Part shown: positions 1-6,216 of the stretch, piece by piece
How positions within the stretch are numbered: position 1 is the stretch's first letter
Layout: every line of letters begins with the position of its first letter
Source of the DNA: Pseudomonadota bacterium
Lineage (GTDB): Bacteria; Myxococcota; Polyangia; Polyangiales; Polyangiaceae
Length of the DNA stretch: 9,019 bases
Direction: 5' to 3'
Assembly: GCA_023419055.1 (NCBI GenBank)
Contig: JAEZYO010000790.1
Location: forward strand, 1-9,019
Position numbers and translations under genes: made by a program
Notes under the pieces: model-generated
What the model was told of the DNA's origin: nothing
Databases searched by the model: none
What the model saw: only the letters and a program-made list of their open reading frames with translations

Positions 1-1
1 C

Positions 2-472
2 GCGCAGCCGCCGTTGGAGGATCCGGGCGATCCGGCGGCGCTGATCCCCGCCATCTACGGCGCGCGCATCGTCGTCGAAGACGATCGACTCGGCATCCCG
101 CCGCGGCCGCGCACCTCGAACGAGATCGCGATCGCAATCGGTCCTCAGATCATGAGCATCACGGGGCCGTCGAGCGGGGCGTACACGCTGACGATCGCCG
201 GGAACTACCTCACGGCCTACCCGCCTGAATCGCCCACGGTCCCGCCGACCCAGGATCGCCCTGAGATTCAGCTCGTGGTCGGAGGGACCAACCTCACGCG
301 CGTCGACGATCTCGCAACCCTGGAAGCTGGCGAGTTCCGGAGGAGCGGCGAGAGCACGATCGACTTCGCTCTTCCGGTCGGCATGGCTGGTCCGACGAGC
401 CTGCAGCCGCTGCCAGTCCAGCTCCTGGTCAATGGCGTCGCGGCCCCACCCGAGTGGGTGAAGGCGCCATGA
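2..472 (+). CDS. Pvc16/DUF4255-like tube terminator (cap) protein, 3' end only
   Basis: The gene enters from the left edge; the frame is open from base 2 and ends with TGA at 470-472, so about 156 C-terminal residues are visible. No internal start is convincing, so I treat it as 5'-truncated. The visible part is acidic, beta-rich and Ig-like. A segment reading TSNEIAIAIGPQI, then LTIAGNYL, IQLVVGGTNL and a closing VQLLVNGVAAPPEW, resembles IPT/TIG-type Ig repeats found at the C-terminus of DUF4255 (Pvc16_N) proteins. In Afp/PVC the Pvc16 family caps the distal end of the inner tube and sheath. The diagnostic N-terminal Pvc16 domain lies outside the window, so the assignment rests on the Ig-like tail and on the adjacent Pvc15-type ATPase, a usual partner. 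Its stop overlaps the ATPase start (ATGA). Alternative: another Ig-like eCIS surface protein. Confidence 0.55.
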   Translation, partial: AQPPLEDPGDPAALIPAIYGARIVVEDDRLGIPPRPRTSNEIAIAIGPQIMSITGPSSGAYTLTIAGNYLTAYPPESPTVPPTQDRPEIQLVVGGTNLTRVDDLATLEAGEFRRSGESTIDFALPVGMAGPTSLQPLPVQLLVNGVAAPPEWVKAP

Positions 473-2535
473 ACGCGGCGAACGCCGGGTTGCACGCCGT
501 CGTCACCGAGGGCGCCGAGGACCACCCGCGCTCGGTTCGGGCCGTGGTCGGCCGGGTGCGCCTCTTGCTCGAGCGGCGGCGCGCCTGGCTCACCCACCTC
601 GCCGAGGCGGGCGCGCAATCGCTGGTGCTCGACGGTCCCGACGGCCGCGAAGCCGAGCGGCGCTTCTATCTGGAGGAGCCGTCGCTGCGGGTGCTGAACC
701 GCGGGCTCAAGGAGCTCGAGGACGAGCTCGCGACCGATCCGAGCTCGCGGCTCGAATCAGTGGCCGCGACCGTCGGCTTGACCCCGGTCGAGCGCGACGT
801 GCTCCACGTCTGCCTCGCCGTCGCCGTCGAGCCGAGCGTGCTCGAGGCCTGGGCGCGTGTGAAGAAGGGGACGCGCGCGGAGAGCGTCAACGAAGCGCTC
901 ATCGCCGAGCTTTGCGGCCGGCCTCTCCCGCTCCTCCCGCCCGGTTCGGCGCTCTTCAGGTGGCGTATCGTGCGGTCGAGCAATGACGGCGCCGGGGCGT
1001 CGCTCACCATCGATCCGTATATTCTGCAGCTGATCTGCGGTCGCTACCTGAACGATCCGGCGATCGAGCCGCACCTGGCTCGAGTGGACGCGTGGGAGCC
1101 CCTCGCCAACTGGCGCGTCGCAGAGGCCGCGGAGCGCGTGGAACGCGCGAACGCTCGCGGGGTTCGAGTGCGGATGGTCGTGCGCGGGCCGCGCGGCAGC
1201 GGGCGCAGCACCTTCGCCGCCAGCGTCGCGAGGCGTTGCGGTGGCGAGGCGCTGTGCATCGACACGACGCTGATTGGCGACAACGAGTGGTCCGACGTTT
1301 ACCTGCACGCCCAGCGTCAGGCGGGCTTGCTGCAGCAGTTCATCGTCTGGCGCGGACCACACGCCGGCCGGCTCCCGCCGCACGCTCCCATCGCGCCGAT
1401 CGAGTTCGTGACCGGTGACATCGATTTCGAGCTGCAGCGGAGCCCTTACGCCGTCGACGACGTCGTCAGCATGCCCGAGCTTTCGCTCGACGAGCGGCGC
1501 GCGCTCTGGACCAAGATCGTGCCGGAGTCGAACGCGTGGCGACACGGCGAGCTCGACCACGTGGTCGAGCGCTTCCGCCTGCAGGTGGGAGACATCGCGA
1601 CGATCGGCCTGCGCGGGGTCTCGACCGCGGAGCAGGCGCGGGAAGAGTGCCGCAAGGTCACGCGCGACCGCCTGGGCGACCTCGGGCAGCTGATCAACGC
1701 TCCCTTCAAGCGCGAGGATCTGACGCTTTCTCCCGGCCTGAACGCCATCCTGGATCAAATACTGTTCGAGGCGAACGCGCGGGCGCGCCTCTGGGAGAAG
1801 CCCGAGCTCAGGCAGCTCTTCCCGCGAGGCCGCGGGCTCGTCGCGCTCATGGCGGGGCCGCCTGGAACCGGCAAGACGATGGCCGCTCAGGTGATCGCGG
1901 CCGAGCTCGGGGTCGATCTGTTTCGCATCGATCTCGCCTCGACGCTCAACAAGTACATCGGTGAGACCGCGAAGAACCTCCGCCGCATCTTCGCGCGCGC
2001 CACGGAGATGAACGCGGTCCTCCTGTTCGACGAAGCCGACGCGCTCTTCAGCAAGCGCACCGAGGTCAAGGACTCCCACGACCGCCACGCGAACACGGAC
2101 ACGAACTACCTCCTGCAGCTGCTCGAGGATTTCGAGGGCATCGCGCTGCTCGCCAGCAACAAGCGCGACAACATCGACAGCGCCTTCACGCGGCGCATCC
2201 GCTACATGCTCACGTTCCGGCTGCCGAGCGTGAACGAGCGGCGCCAGATCTGGCGGCGGCTCATCCATCAGCTCGAAGGTGAAGCCACGGAGCAGCGCCT
2301 CGCCGGGCAGCTCGACGCAGCGGCGAACGCGGTCGAGCTCTCCGGCGCTCAGATCAAGCTGTCCGTGCTCGGCGCCGTGATCTCCGCGCAGCAAGCGCGC
2401 CTGCCGCTCAGCGGGCGCCACCTCTGCAACAGCATGCAGCGGGAGCTCGAGAAGGTGGGCCTGACGCTCGACTCGAGGGAGCGCGCGAAAATCGAGGCCT
2501 TCGATCGCGCCCGTAAGGAGGTGTCGGGCTCATGA
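469..2535 (+). CDS. eCIS AAA+ ATPase (Pvc15/Afp15-like)
   Basis: Protein of 688 aa. I choose ATG 469 because it overlaps the upstream stop (ATGA) and has GTGAAGG at 458-464; an in-frame GTG at 454 would add five residues. The C-terminal half is a classic AAA+ module: Walker A GPPGTGKT at residues 463-470, Walker B LLFDEAD at 518-524 with D521/E522, sensor-1 Asn at 564 (LLASNKRDNID), and arginines R575/R576/R578 in the TRRIR segment where the arginine finger is expected. The HDRHANTDTNYLLQ stretch (537-550) after Walker B is typical of eCIS ATPases. The N-terminal half is helical, without transmembrane segments, and holds a second P-loop-like motif GPRGSGRS at 240-247 in which the catalytic Lys is Arg. 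In Afp/PVC systems this cytoplasmic protein is associated with assembly or remodelling of the particle; the exact role is not settled. It overlaps the next gene by 4 nt. Confidence 0.9.
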   Translation: MNAANAGLHAVVTEGAEDHPRSVRAVVGRVRLLLERRRAWLTHLAEAGAQSLVLDGPDGREAERRFYLEEPSLRVLNRGLKELEDELATDPSSRLESVAATVGLTPVERDVLHVCLAVAVEPSVLEAWARVKKGTRAESVNEALIAELCGRPLPLLPPGSALFRWRIVRSSNDGAGASLTIDPYILQLICGRYLNDPAIEPHLARVDAWEPLANWRVAEAAERVERANARGVRVRMVVRGPRGSGRSTFAASVARRCGGEALCIDTTLIGDNEWSDVYLHAQRQAGLLQQFIVWRGPHAGRLPPHAPIAPIEFVTGDIDFELQRSPYAVDDVVSMPELSLDERRALWTKIVPESNAWRHGELDHVVERFRLQVGDIATIGLRGVSTAEQAREECRKVTRDRLGDLGQLINAPFKREDLTLSPGLNAILDQILFEANARARLWEKPELRQLFPRGRGLVALMAGPPGTGKTMAAQVIAAELGVDLFRIDLASTLNKYIGETAKNLRRIFARATEMNAVLLFDEADALFSKRTEVKDSHDRHANTDTNYLLQLLEDFEGIALLASNKRDNIDSAFTRRIRYMLTFRLPSVNERRQIWRRLIHQLEGEATEQRLAGQLDAAANAVELSGAQIKLSVLGAVISAQQARLPLSGRHLCNSMQRELEKVGLTLDSRERAKIEAFDRARKEVSGS
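2515..2523 (+). promoter_or_regulatory. Strong Shine-Dalgarno for the 94-aa gene
   Basis: AAGGAGGTG lies inside the last codons of the ATPase gene, 8 nt before ATG 2532. It is fully complementary to the usual 3' end of 16S rRNA (CACCTCCTT in DNA form). It supports independent initiation on the small downstream gene as well as ATGA coupling. Confidence 0.8.
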
Positions 2536-2816
2536 AGCCAGGCGCGTTCGACTCTGCCGGAGCGCCCGGGTCCGTGCAGGCGGGCTCGGTCTCGATCGAC
2601 CGCCTCTCGGTGCGGCTGCCGGGGCAAGGCTCTGCGTTCGGCCGCCGCGTCGTCGAGGCAGCGGTGACGCGTGTCGCGGAGCGGCTACCCGCCGGGCTCG
2701 CCGGTGATTTCGCCTCGCTCAAGCTGACGGTTCGGCCGGAGCGCATGAGCGAGGACGGCCTCAGCGAAGCGATCGCCGAGGCGCTCTTGAAAGCTCTCGA
2801 ACGGAGGCGTCCATGA
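2532..2816 (+). CDS. Unassigned small protein (94 aa) in eCIS operon
   Basis: The start ATG overlaps the ATPase stop (ATGA) and follows a full-strength Shine-Dalgarno, so the gene is very likely real. The first 18 or so residues are Gly/Ala/Ser-rich and probably disordered. They are followed by a beta-like segment VSIDRLSVRLPG (residues about 19-30), an amphipathic helix (about 34-48, RRVVEAAVTRVAERL), another short strand (LKLTVRP) and a C-terminal helix ending in LLKALERRRP. There is no signal peptide, no membrane segment, no Cys and no His. I do not recognise a named family, although small proteins with an IDRLxxRLPG-like start occur in other phage-tail-like loci as far as I recall. Its position between ATPase and baseplate genes suggests a particle component or assembly chaperone; that is inference only. 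Confidence 0.8.
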   Translation: MKPGAFDSAGAPGSVQAGSVSIDRLSVRLPGQGSAFGRRVVEAAVTRVAERLPAGLAGDFASLKLTVRPERMSEDGLSEAIAEALLKALERRRP

Positions 2817-2857
2817 AGACCCGGATCGTGTCGGTGCAGGAGGTGTCGCATGCCTAG
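2813..2857 (+). other. 14-codon bridging mini-ORF (MKTRIVSVQEVSHA)
   Basis: ATG 2813 overlaps the stop of the 94-aa gene (ATGA) and has GGAGG at 2803-2807, five bases upstream. The frame ends with TAG at 2855-2857, overlapping the start of the next gene (ATG 2850) by 8 nt. The product would be 14 aa with no recognisable domain. The mini-ORF contains the Shine-Dalgarno of the following gene. It may act as a coupling leader that carries ribosomes across the 33-nt gap, or be the remnant of a small gene (many eCIS loci carry a short Pvc6-type ORF near here, which this does not clearly resemble). Expression of a stable peptide is not supported by anything visible. Confidence 0.35.
2838..2845 (+). 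promoter_or_regulatory. Shine-Dalgarno for the CIS tube protein gene
   Basis: AGGAGGTG sits 4 nt before ATG 2850 and inside the preceding mini-ORF. It fixes 2850 as the start of the next gene rather than the out-of-frame ATG at 2860. Confidence 0.8.
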
Positions 2858-3581
2858 CAGTGGTCTCCGACGCACGCCCAAGTTTCAAAAGGGAGCGCTC
2901 GTTCAGCTTCCGCCGTCCCTTTCGTTCCCCGTCCCGAACATCATCCCCTTCCAGTACAACCCCGCGAAGGTCTCGCGTTCGCTCGAGCCGCACCGTGGTT
3001 CTCTGCCGATCGAGGACGGGAAGTCGACGAGCTCTGGCTCGTCCGTCGATCCGTGCGCGTTGCTCTCCCCGATGGCGCAGCCGTGCGATCCAGTCGAGAG
3101 CATCAGCATGGAGGTGGAGCTCGACGCGAGCGACGACCTCGAGCAAGGCGACGCCATCGCCAAGGAGTTCGGGGTCGCCCCGCGCATCGCCGCGCTGGAG
3201 AAGCTCGTGTTTGCTCACGAGGATCTGCTAGGGGCGCTCCTCTCGCTCGTCCCGGGACTCTCGGGCATCCTTCCACCGGAGCGACCGACGGTTCCGGTGG
3301 TGCTCCTGGTTTGGGGTATCGGTCGCATCGTTCCGGTCCGCGTCACTCGCTACTCGATCGAGGAGACGCTGTTCCTTCCTTCCCTGCGCCCAATGCAGGC
3401 CACCGTGAGCCTCTCACTCGAAGTCATCACCGCGGACATGCTCCGCGGCAAGACGGACATCAGCGTGAAGATCGCCCAGGCCGCCTACGAGCTGCACCGC
3501 GTGCAGCAGGAGGCGCTGGCGCTCCTGAACCTCGCGAGCGTCGCCGGCAACGCCAGCGTCAGCTTGAGCCTCAAGATCTGA
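2850..3581 (+). CDS. CIS tube / Pvc7-like N-terminal domain protein, no LysM
   Basis: Protein of 243 aa. Near the N-terminus it carries PFQYNP (residues 33-38), the hallmark of the contractile injection system tube protein family (Pvc7/Afp7 N-domain, related to T4 gp53/gp54-type connectors). The middle includes PVVLLVWGIG followed by a TRYSIEETLF strand, and then SLRPMQATVSLSLEV (residues 178-192), matching the family's conserved 'xLxPxxAxVxLxLxV' strand. Residues about 45-90, rich in Ser/Asp, probably form a variable loop. In Afp/PVC the protein joins the inner tube to the hub and carries a C-terminal LysM domain. Here the C-terminus is a helical tail (AAYELHRVQQEALALLNLAS) with no LysM; that domain is instead the next gene. 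Start is set by a strong ribosome site. The following gap to the LysM gene is 21 nt. Confidence 0.8.
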   Translation: MPSSGLRRTPKFQKGALVQLPPSLSFPVPNIIPFQYNPAKVSRSLEPHRGSLPIEDGKSTSSGSSVDPCALLSPMAQPCDPVESISMEVELDASDDLEQGDAIAKEFGVAPRIAALEKLVFAHEDLLGALLSLVPGLSGILPPERPTVPVVLLVWGIGRIVPVRVTRYSIEETLFLPSLRPMQATVSLSLEVITADMLRGKTDISVKIAQAAYELHRVQQEALALLNLASVAGNASVSLSLKI

Positions 3582-3590
3582 AACGACGCA

Positions 3591-3596
3591 AAGGAG
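3591..3596 (+). promoter_or_regulatory. Shine-Dalgarno for the LysM gene
   Basis: AAGGAG lies 6 nt before ATG 3603, in the only true intergenic gap of the window longer than two bases (3582-3602). No promoter-like or hairpin sequence is apparent in that 21-nt gap, so it looks like a spacer inside an operon. Confidence 0.75.
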
Positions 3597-3602
3597 TCAT
3601 TC

Positions 3603-3890
3603 ATGGCTACATTCGATCGCCTCAGCCGCTACGCGAAGCCGCCACTCGAGTCCTACACCGTCGTCGACACGCGCAACCGCGAGGTGCGAGCCCTGCCCGT
3701 TCCGGCGCGTTCCGTCGAAACCACGGCGGGGGTGCACGTCAAGAAAGAGGGGCAAAACCTCGATCAACTCGCGAACGGCTACCTCGCCGATCCCCACGGT
3801 TACTGGCGAATCGTCGAGCTCAACGGCGCGATTTTGCCGGACGCCCTCGAAGAGCGCGAAACCCTCTTGATCCCGAATCCCGTCCGCTGA
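3603..3890 (+). CDS. Small LysM / tail protein X-like baseplate protein
   Basis: Protein of 95 aa. The C-terminal half fits a LysM/gpX fold: HVKKEGQNLDQLANGYLADP (residues 45-64), then YWRIVELN (67-74) and LLIPNP (88-93). This is the usual 'V..Gd.l..iA..y.gd...w..I...N......L..G..L.IP' pattern, though the GD-type turn reads EGQ here. The N-terminal 40 residues form an extra segment with SYTVVDTRNREVRALP, possibly a strand pair that docks on partners. In phage and eCIS baseplates such small LysM proteins sit between hub and wedges; in Afp/PVC the same module is fused to the C-terminus of the tube-linked Pvc7. There is no signal peptide, so cell wall binding is unlikely. The stop overlaps the next start (TGATG). 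Confidence 0.75.
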   Translation: MATFDRLSRYAKPPLESYTVVDTRNREVRALPVPARSVETTAGVHVKKEGQNLDQLANGYLADPHGYWRIVELNGAILPDALEERETLLIPNPVR

Positions 3891-4996
3891 TGGCCGAAGA
3901 CGTCCGCGTCCAGATCCTGATCGATTTCCAAGGCGACCAGGAGCTTCAGGCCAACCTGGTCGAGATGGAAGTCTACGAGTCGGTGGACTCGGCGACGACG
4001 TGTCGCGCCCGCTTCGCGATCGATATCGACGGCACGAACTTCACGTTCCTGGACGACGATCGGCTGCAGCCGGGCCAGGACCACCTGATGACCGTGTTGA
4101 TCGTGGTGGACATGGTGCCCACCGTGATCTCGCACGGCATCATCACCGAGCGCCGGCTCGAGATCGCGGACGGCGGAGCGGGCTCGGCGATGGAGCTCGT
4201 GAGCACGGATCGGCGCATCTTGATGGACCGCAAGTGCCGAGGGAGCAACCTCGGGCTCGGCCCGGCCGCGGGGATCGTGACGGCCATGCTCGCGCAGTAC
4301 GGCTTCGTCCCGCAGGTCGTCCTGTTCGATCAGGCGGTGTTCGTTCCGCTGATGAACACGCTAAACCAGGGGATCTCCGATCTTGCGTTGATCCAGGCTT
4401 TGGCGGGGCAGCACGACGCGCATTTCTGGATCGATTGGAGCCTCTTTCCGGTCGAGGTGGCGCACTTCGAAGCCACGCCCTCGCTCACGTCGCTCGCCGG
4501 GCTCACGCGCACGACGCTGAGCGCCAACGCCGGCGTCGGCAAGAGCACGATGGGCAGGTTCCGGTCTCAGTGGGTCTCCGAGATGCCGAACGCGACCGGC
4601 AATCTCTGGCGCGTCGACATCGACAGCGGCAAGCTGGTGGGCGGCTCGGGGCCGTCGGCGACGGTGCCGCGCCTCGGGGACAAGCCCGACGGGCCGGACA
4701 TCGAGTGCCAGGTGCTGAGCGCCGGTGACCTGGCGGAGGCGACGCGCCGTCAGATCGCCGCGCTGAACGACGCTTCTTGGGTCGTGCGCGCCGAGGCCGA
4801 GAGCAGCGTGCGCGCGCTCGGCTCACTCGTGCGCCCGCGTGAGGTCGTGACCGTGGCGGGCGTGGGAGCCGTGGACTCGGGCGACTACTTCGTCGACTCG
4901 GTTCGGCATCGAATCTCGACGACCGATCACTTGATGAACATCAAACTGCGCCGCAACGCGGTCACCAGCGGCATCCTCGGATTCGGAGGTTTGTGA
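3890..4996 (+). CDS. gpD/gp27-like hub protein (phage late control D family; N-part of Pvc8/VgrG)
   Basis: Protein of 368 aa starting at ATG 3890, which overlaps the LysM stop (TGATG). The same frame is open back to 3053, but that part overlaps the CIS tube gene in another frame, has a shadow-like Arg-rich composition, and is not coding. Family features: N-terminal beta domain with 'VEMEVYESVDSATTCRARF'; a mid segment GIVTAMLAQYGF; SDLALIQALAGQHDAHFWID, the conserved 'two-layer' hub motif seen in gpD and VgrG N-domains; and at about residues 318-358 EVVTVAGVGAVDSGDYFVDSVRH followed by a closing strand ending LRRNAV. The family forms a trimeric hub that adapts the six-fold tube to the three-fold spike. 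The OB-fold and needle part normally fused to this in Pvc8/VgrG is absent and encoded by the next gene. No typical ribosome site precedes it, so translation probably depends on coupling. Confidence 0.85.
   Translation: MAEDVRVQILIDFQGDQELQANLVEMEVYESVDSATTCRARFAIDIDGTNFTFLDDDRLQPGQDHLMTVLIVVDMVPTVISHGIITERRLEIADGGAGSAMELVSTDRRILMDRKCRGSNLGLGPAAGIVTAMLAQYGFVPQVVLFDQAVFVPLMNTLNQGISDLALIQALAGQHDAHFWIDWSLFPVEVAHFEATPSLTSLAGLTRTTLSANAGVGKSTMGRFRSQWVSEMPNATGNLWRVDIDSGKLVGGSGPSATVPRLGDKPDGPDIECQVLSAGDLAEATRRQIAALNDASWVVRAEAESSVRALGSLVRPREVVTVAGVGAVDSGDYFVDSVRHRISTTDHLMNIKLRRNAVTSGILGFGGL
4985..4990 (+). promoter_or_regulatory. Shine-Dalgarno for the OB-fold spike gene
   Basis: GGAGGT lies in the last codons of the hub gene, 7 nt before ATG 4998. 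The stop TGA at 4994-4996 is one base before the new start. Confidence 0.75.
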
Positions 4997-4997
4997 C

Positions 4998-5540
4998 ATG
5001 CACGACGAGGCGATGCGACAGGTTCTGTCCGGCCATCAGGGCAAGTTCTTCGGCAAGTACCGTGGCCTGGTGAACGACAACATGGATCTGCTCGGGCGCG
5101 GGCGGCTCGAGGTGATCGTCCCGCAGGTGCTCGGCGACACGCCGGTCTGGGCCCTGCCGTGCGCCCCGTACGCCGGGAAGGGCATCGGCTTCTACGCGCT
5201 GCCGCCGAAGGACACGGTCGTCTGGGTGGAGTTCGAGGCCGGGGATCCGAACTACCCGATCTGGACCGGCTTCCTCTGGCCCCCGAACGACATCCCGCTC
5301 GCTGGCTTCAAGCCGAACGAGTTCTTCAAGACCGACTCGTTCGCGATCGAGATCAACGAGAACCTGCCGATGCCCGAGCTCACCATCAAGAGCTTGCAGG
5401 GCGACGCGATGATCAAGATCACCCCGATGGAGATCACGATGAAGGCGCCGATGGTGACCGTCGAGGGCGCGGGCGGTCGAAAGGTGGCGCTGACCGGTGT
5501 CTCGGTGTCGATCAACAACGGTGGATTGGACGTGATGTGA
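4998..5540 (+). CDS. gpV/gp5-like OB-fold spike protein (C-part of Pvc8/VgrG)
   Basis: Protein of 180 aa. Residues 19-94 form the OB-fold typical of baseplate assembly protein V and VgrG: GKYRGLVNDN, GRGRLEVIVP, VWALPCAPYAG, FYALPPKDTVVWVEFEAGDP, and YPIWTGFLW. The segment from about residue 115 to 180 alternates hydrophobic and polar residues (FAIEI, ELTIKS, MIKITPMEITMKAPMVTVEG, KVALTGVSVSINNGG), as expected of a short trimeric beta-helix needle. No lysozyme domain is inserted between OB-fold and needle, as in eCIS and unlike T4 gp5. It should stand as a trimer on the hub protein encoded just upstream. Its stop overlaps the next start (TGATG). The separation from the hub gene is clean, with its own ribosome site, so it is not a frameshift artefact. 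Confidence 0.88.
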   Translation: MHDEAMRQVLSGHQGKFFGKYRGLVNDNMDLLGRGRLEVIVPQVLGDTPVWALPCAPYAGKGIGFYALPPKDTVVWVEFEAGDPNYPIWTGFLWPPNDIPLAGFKPNEFFKTDSFAIEINENLPMPELTIKSLQGDAMIKITPMEITMKAPMVTVEGAGGRKVALTGVSVSINNGGLDVM

Positions 5541-5836
5541 TGGCTGGCTTTACCGTCAATCAAGCGATGCAGATTCAGGGCGGCGCGCCGGGCGCGGCCA
5601 TGGTCGGCGGCAACACGCGAGTGAAGGGCACGATGGGCTTTCTCGGCACACAAGCCGACGTGCTCAGCTTCGCGAACGGCGCGGTCGGTTCGTGGGTGGT
5701 CGCGAACACGCGCACCTTCGTCCAAGGCGTGCCGGTCGTTTCGCAGTCGGCGCAGGGCATGGCTCAACCGCCGGGCCCGGTCTCGCCGGTGCCGGTCGTC
5801 GTCGTGAGCCCCGACACGCGCATCCGGAGCATGTGA
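5540..5836 (+). CDS. Putative spike-tip protein (PAAR-like position), 98 aa
   Basis: Start ATG 5540 overlaps the spike gene stop (TGATG); the frame is open upstream to 5159 but that part overlaps the spike gene and is a shadow. The product is Gly/Val/Ala-rich with short strand-turn repeats: MQIQGG, VKGTMGFLG, DVLSFANGAVGSW, then FVQGVPVVSQSAQG and a Pro-rich stretch (PPGPVSPVPVVVV). The phrase 'FVQGVPVVSQSAQG' recalls the 'v.iNGkPv...GD' strand of PAAR-type tips. Its place directly after the OB-fold spike gene and before gp25 supports a tip or spike-associated role, analogous to Pvc10. It contains no His and no Cys, so it cannot bind metal as canonical PAAR proteins do. No signal peptide or membrane helix. 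I infer the role from position and weak similarity; a different spike or tube accessory protein remains possible. Confidence 0.6.
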   Translation: MAGFTVNQAMQIQGGAPGAAMVGGNTRVKGTMGFLGTQADVLSFANGAVGSWVVANTRTFVQGVPVVSQSAQGMAQPPGPVSPVPVVVVSPDTRIRSM

Positions 5837-5838
5837 TC

Positions 5839-6216
5839 ATGGCCGAACGCATCGACGCAATTCAGTTCCCCGTGCGGATCGACGGCGCCTTCGGACACAT
5901 CCGACACGAGACCGACTACGAGCGCTACGTCGCCCAGCTGGTCCGTCAGGTCCTGCTCACCGCGCCGGGTGAGCGCCCGCACCGGCCCGACTTCGGCGCA
6001 GGGCTCCGGCGCATGGTCTTCCAGCCGAACGACGACGCCACCGCGTCGCTCCTGCAGACGCTGGTGTTCCAGAACCTGAAGCAGTTCCTCGGCAACCTGA
6101 TCACCGTCGACGAAGTCAAGGTGCAGGCCAACGGGGCCTCGCTCGAGGTCGTCGTCGTCTACACGCTGAAGGCGCGCGGGACGCGCACCGTCTTGAACCT
6201 CGAGGTGACGAGCTGA
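5839..6216 (+). CDS. gp25-like baseplate wedge protein (Pvc9-like)
   Basis: Protein of 125 aa starting at ATG 5839, two bases after the previous stop, with GGAG nearby at about 5826. The frame is open upstream to 5692 but overlaps the preceding gene. The family signature is clear: DYERYVAQLVRQVLLTAPGE (residues about 27-45), then the GER core (44-46) followed by PHRPDFGAGLRRMVFQPND. That is the standard gp25/GPW pattern 'iLltpPGERvmrPdFG.gl...vFep'. The C-terminus is the usual strand VEVVVVYTLKARGTRTVLNLEV-type module. Length is normal for the family. In contractile machines gp25 starts the sheath-like fold at the baseplate and links it to the wedge; it is needed for sheath polymerisation. 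Its stop overlaps the next start (TGATG). Confidence 0.93.
   Translation: MAERIDAIQFPVRIDGAFGHIRHETDYERYVAQLVRQVLLTAPGERPHRPDFGAGLRRMVFQPNDDATASLLQTLVFQNLKQFLGNLITVDEVKVQANGASLEVVVVYTLKARGTRTVLNLEVTS

Noticed and set aside
454..468. GTG 454 as the start of the ATPase
   Set aside because: It would lengthen the overlap and use a weaker start; ATG 469 has a well-placed GTGAAGG and the ATGA overlap seen at other junctions here. It cannot be fully excluded.
757..2421. Long open frame on the - strand (554 codons) opposite the ATPase gene
   Set aside because: It lies fully antisense to an ATPase with intact motifs; its product is Arg/Asp/Glu/Leu-rich without domain features. Such frames are common opposite high-GC genes.
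3582..3602. Possible promoter or terminator in the largest gap
   Set aside because: Only 21 nt, containing a Shine-Dalgarno; no inverted repeat or -10/-35-like pair can fit.
3053..3889. Upstream extension of the hub gene's frame, overlapping the CIS tube and LysM genes
   Set aside because: Translation is Arg/Gly/Ala-rich and unlike any hub protein; the family-typical N-terminus begins at ATG 3890, coupled to the LysM stop.
5159..5539. Upstream extension of the spike-tip frame
   Set aside because: It overlaps the OB-fold spike gene out of frame and has shadow composition; ATG 5540 overlaps the upstream stop.
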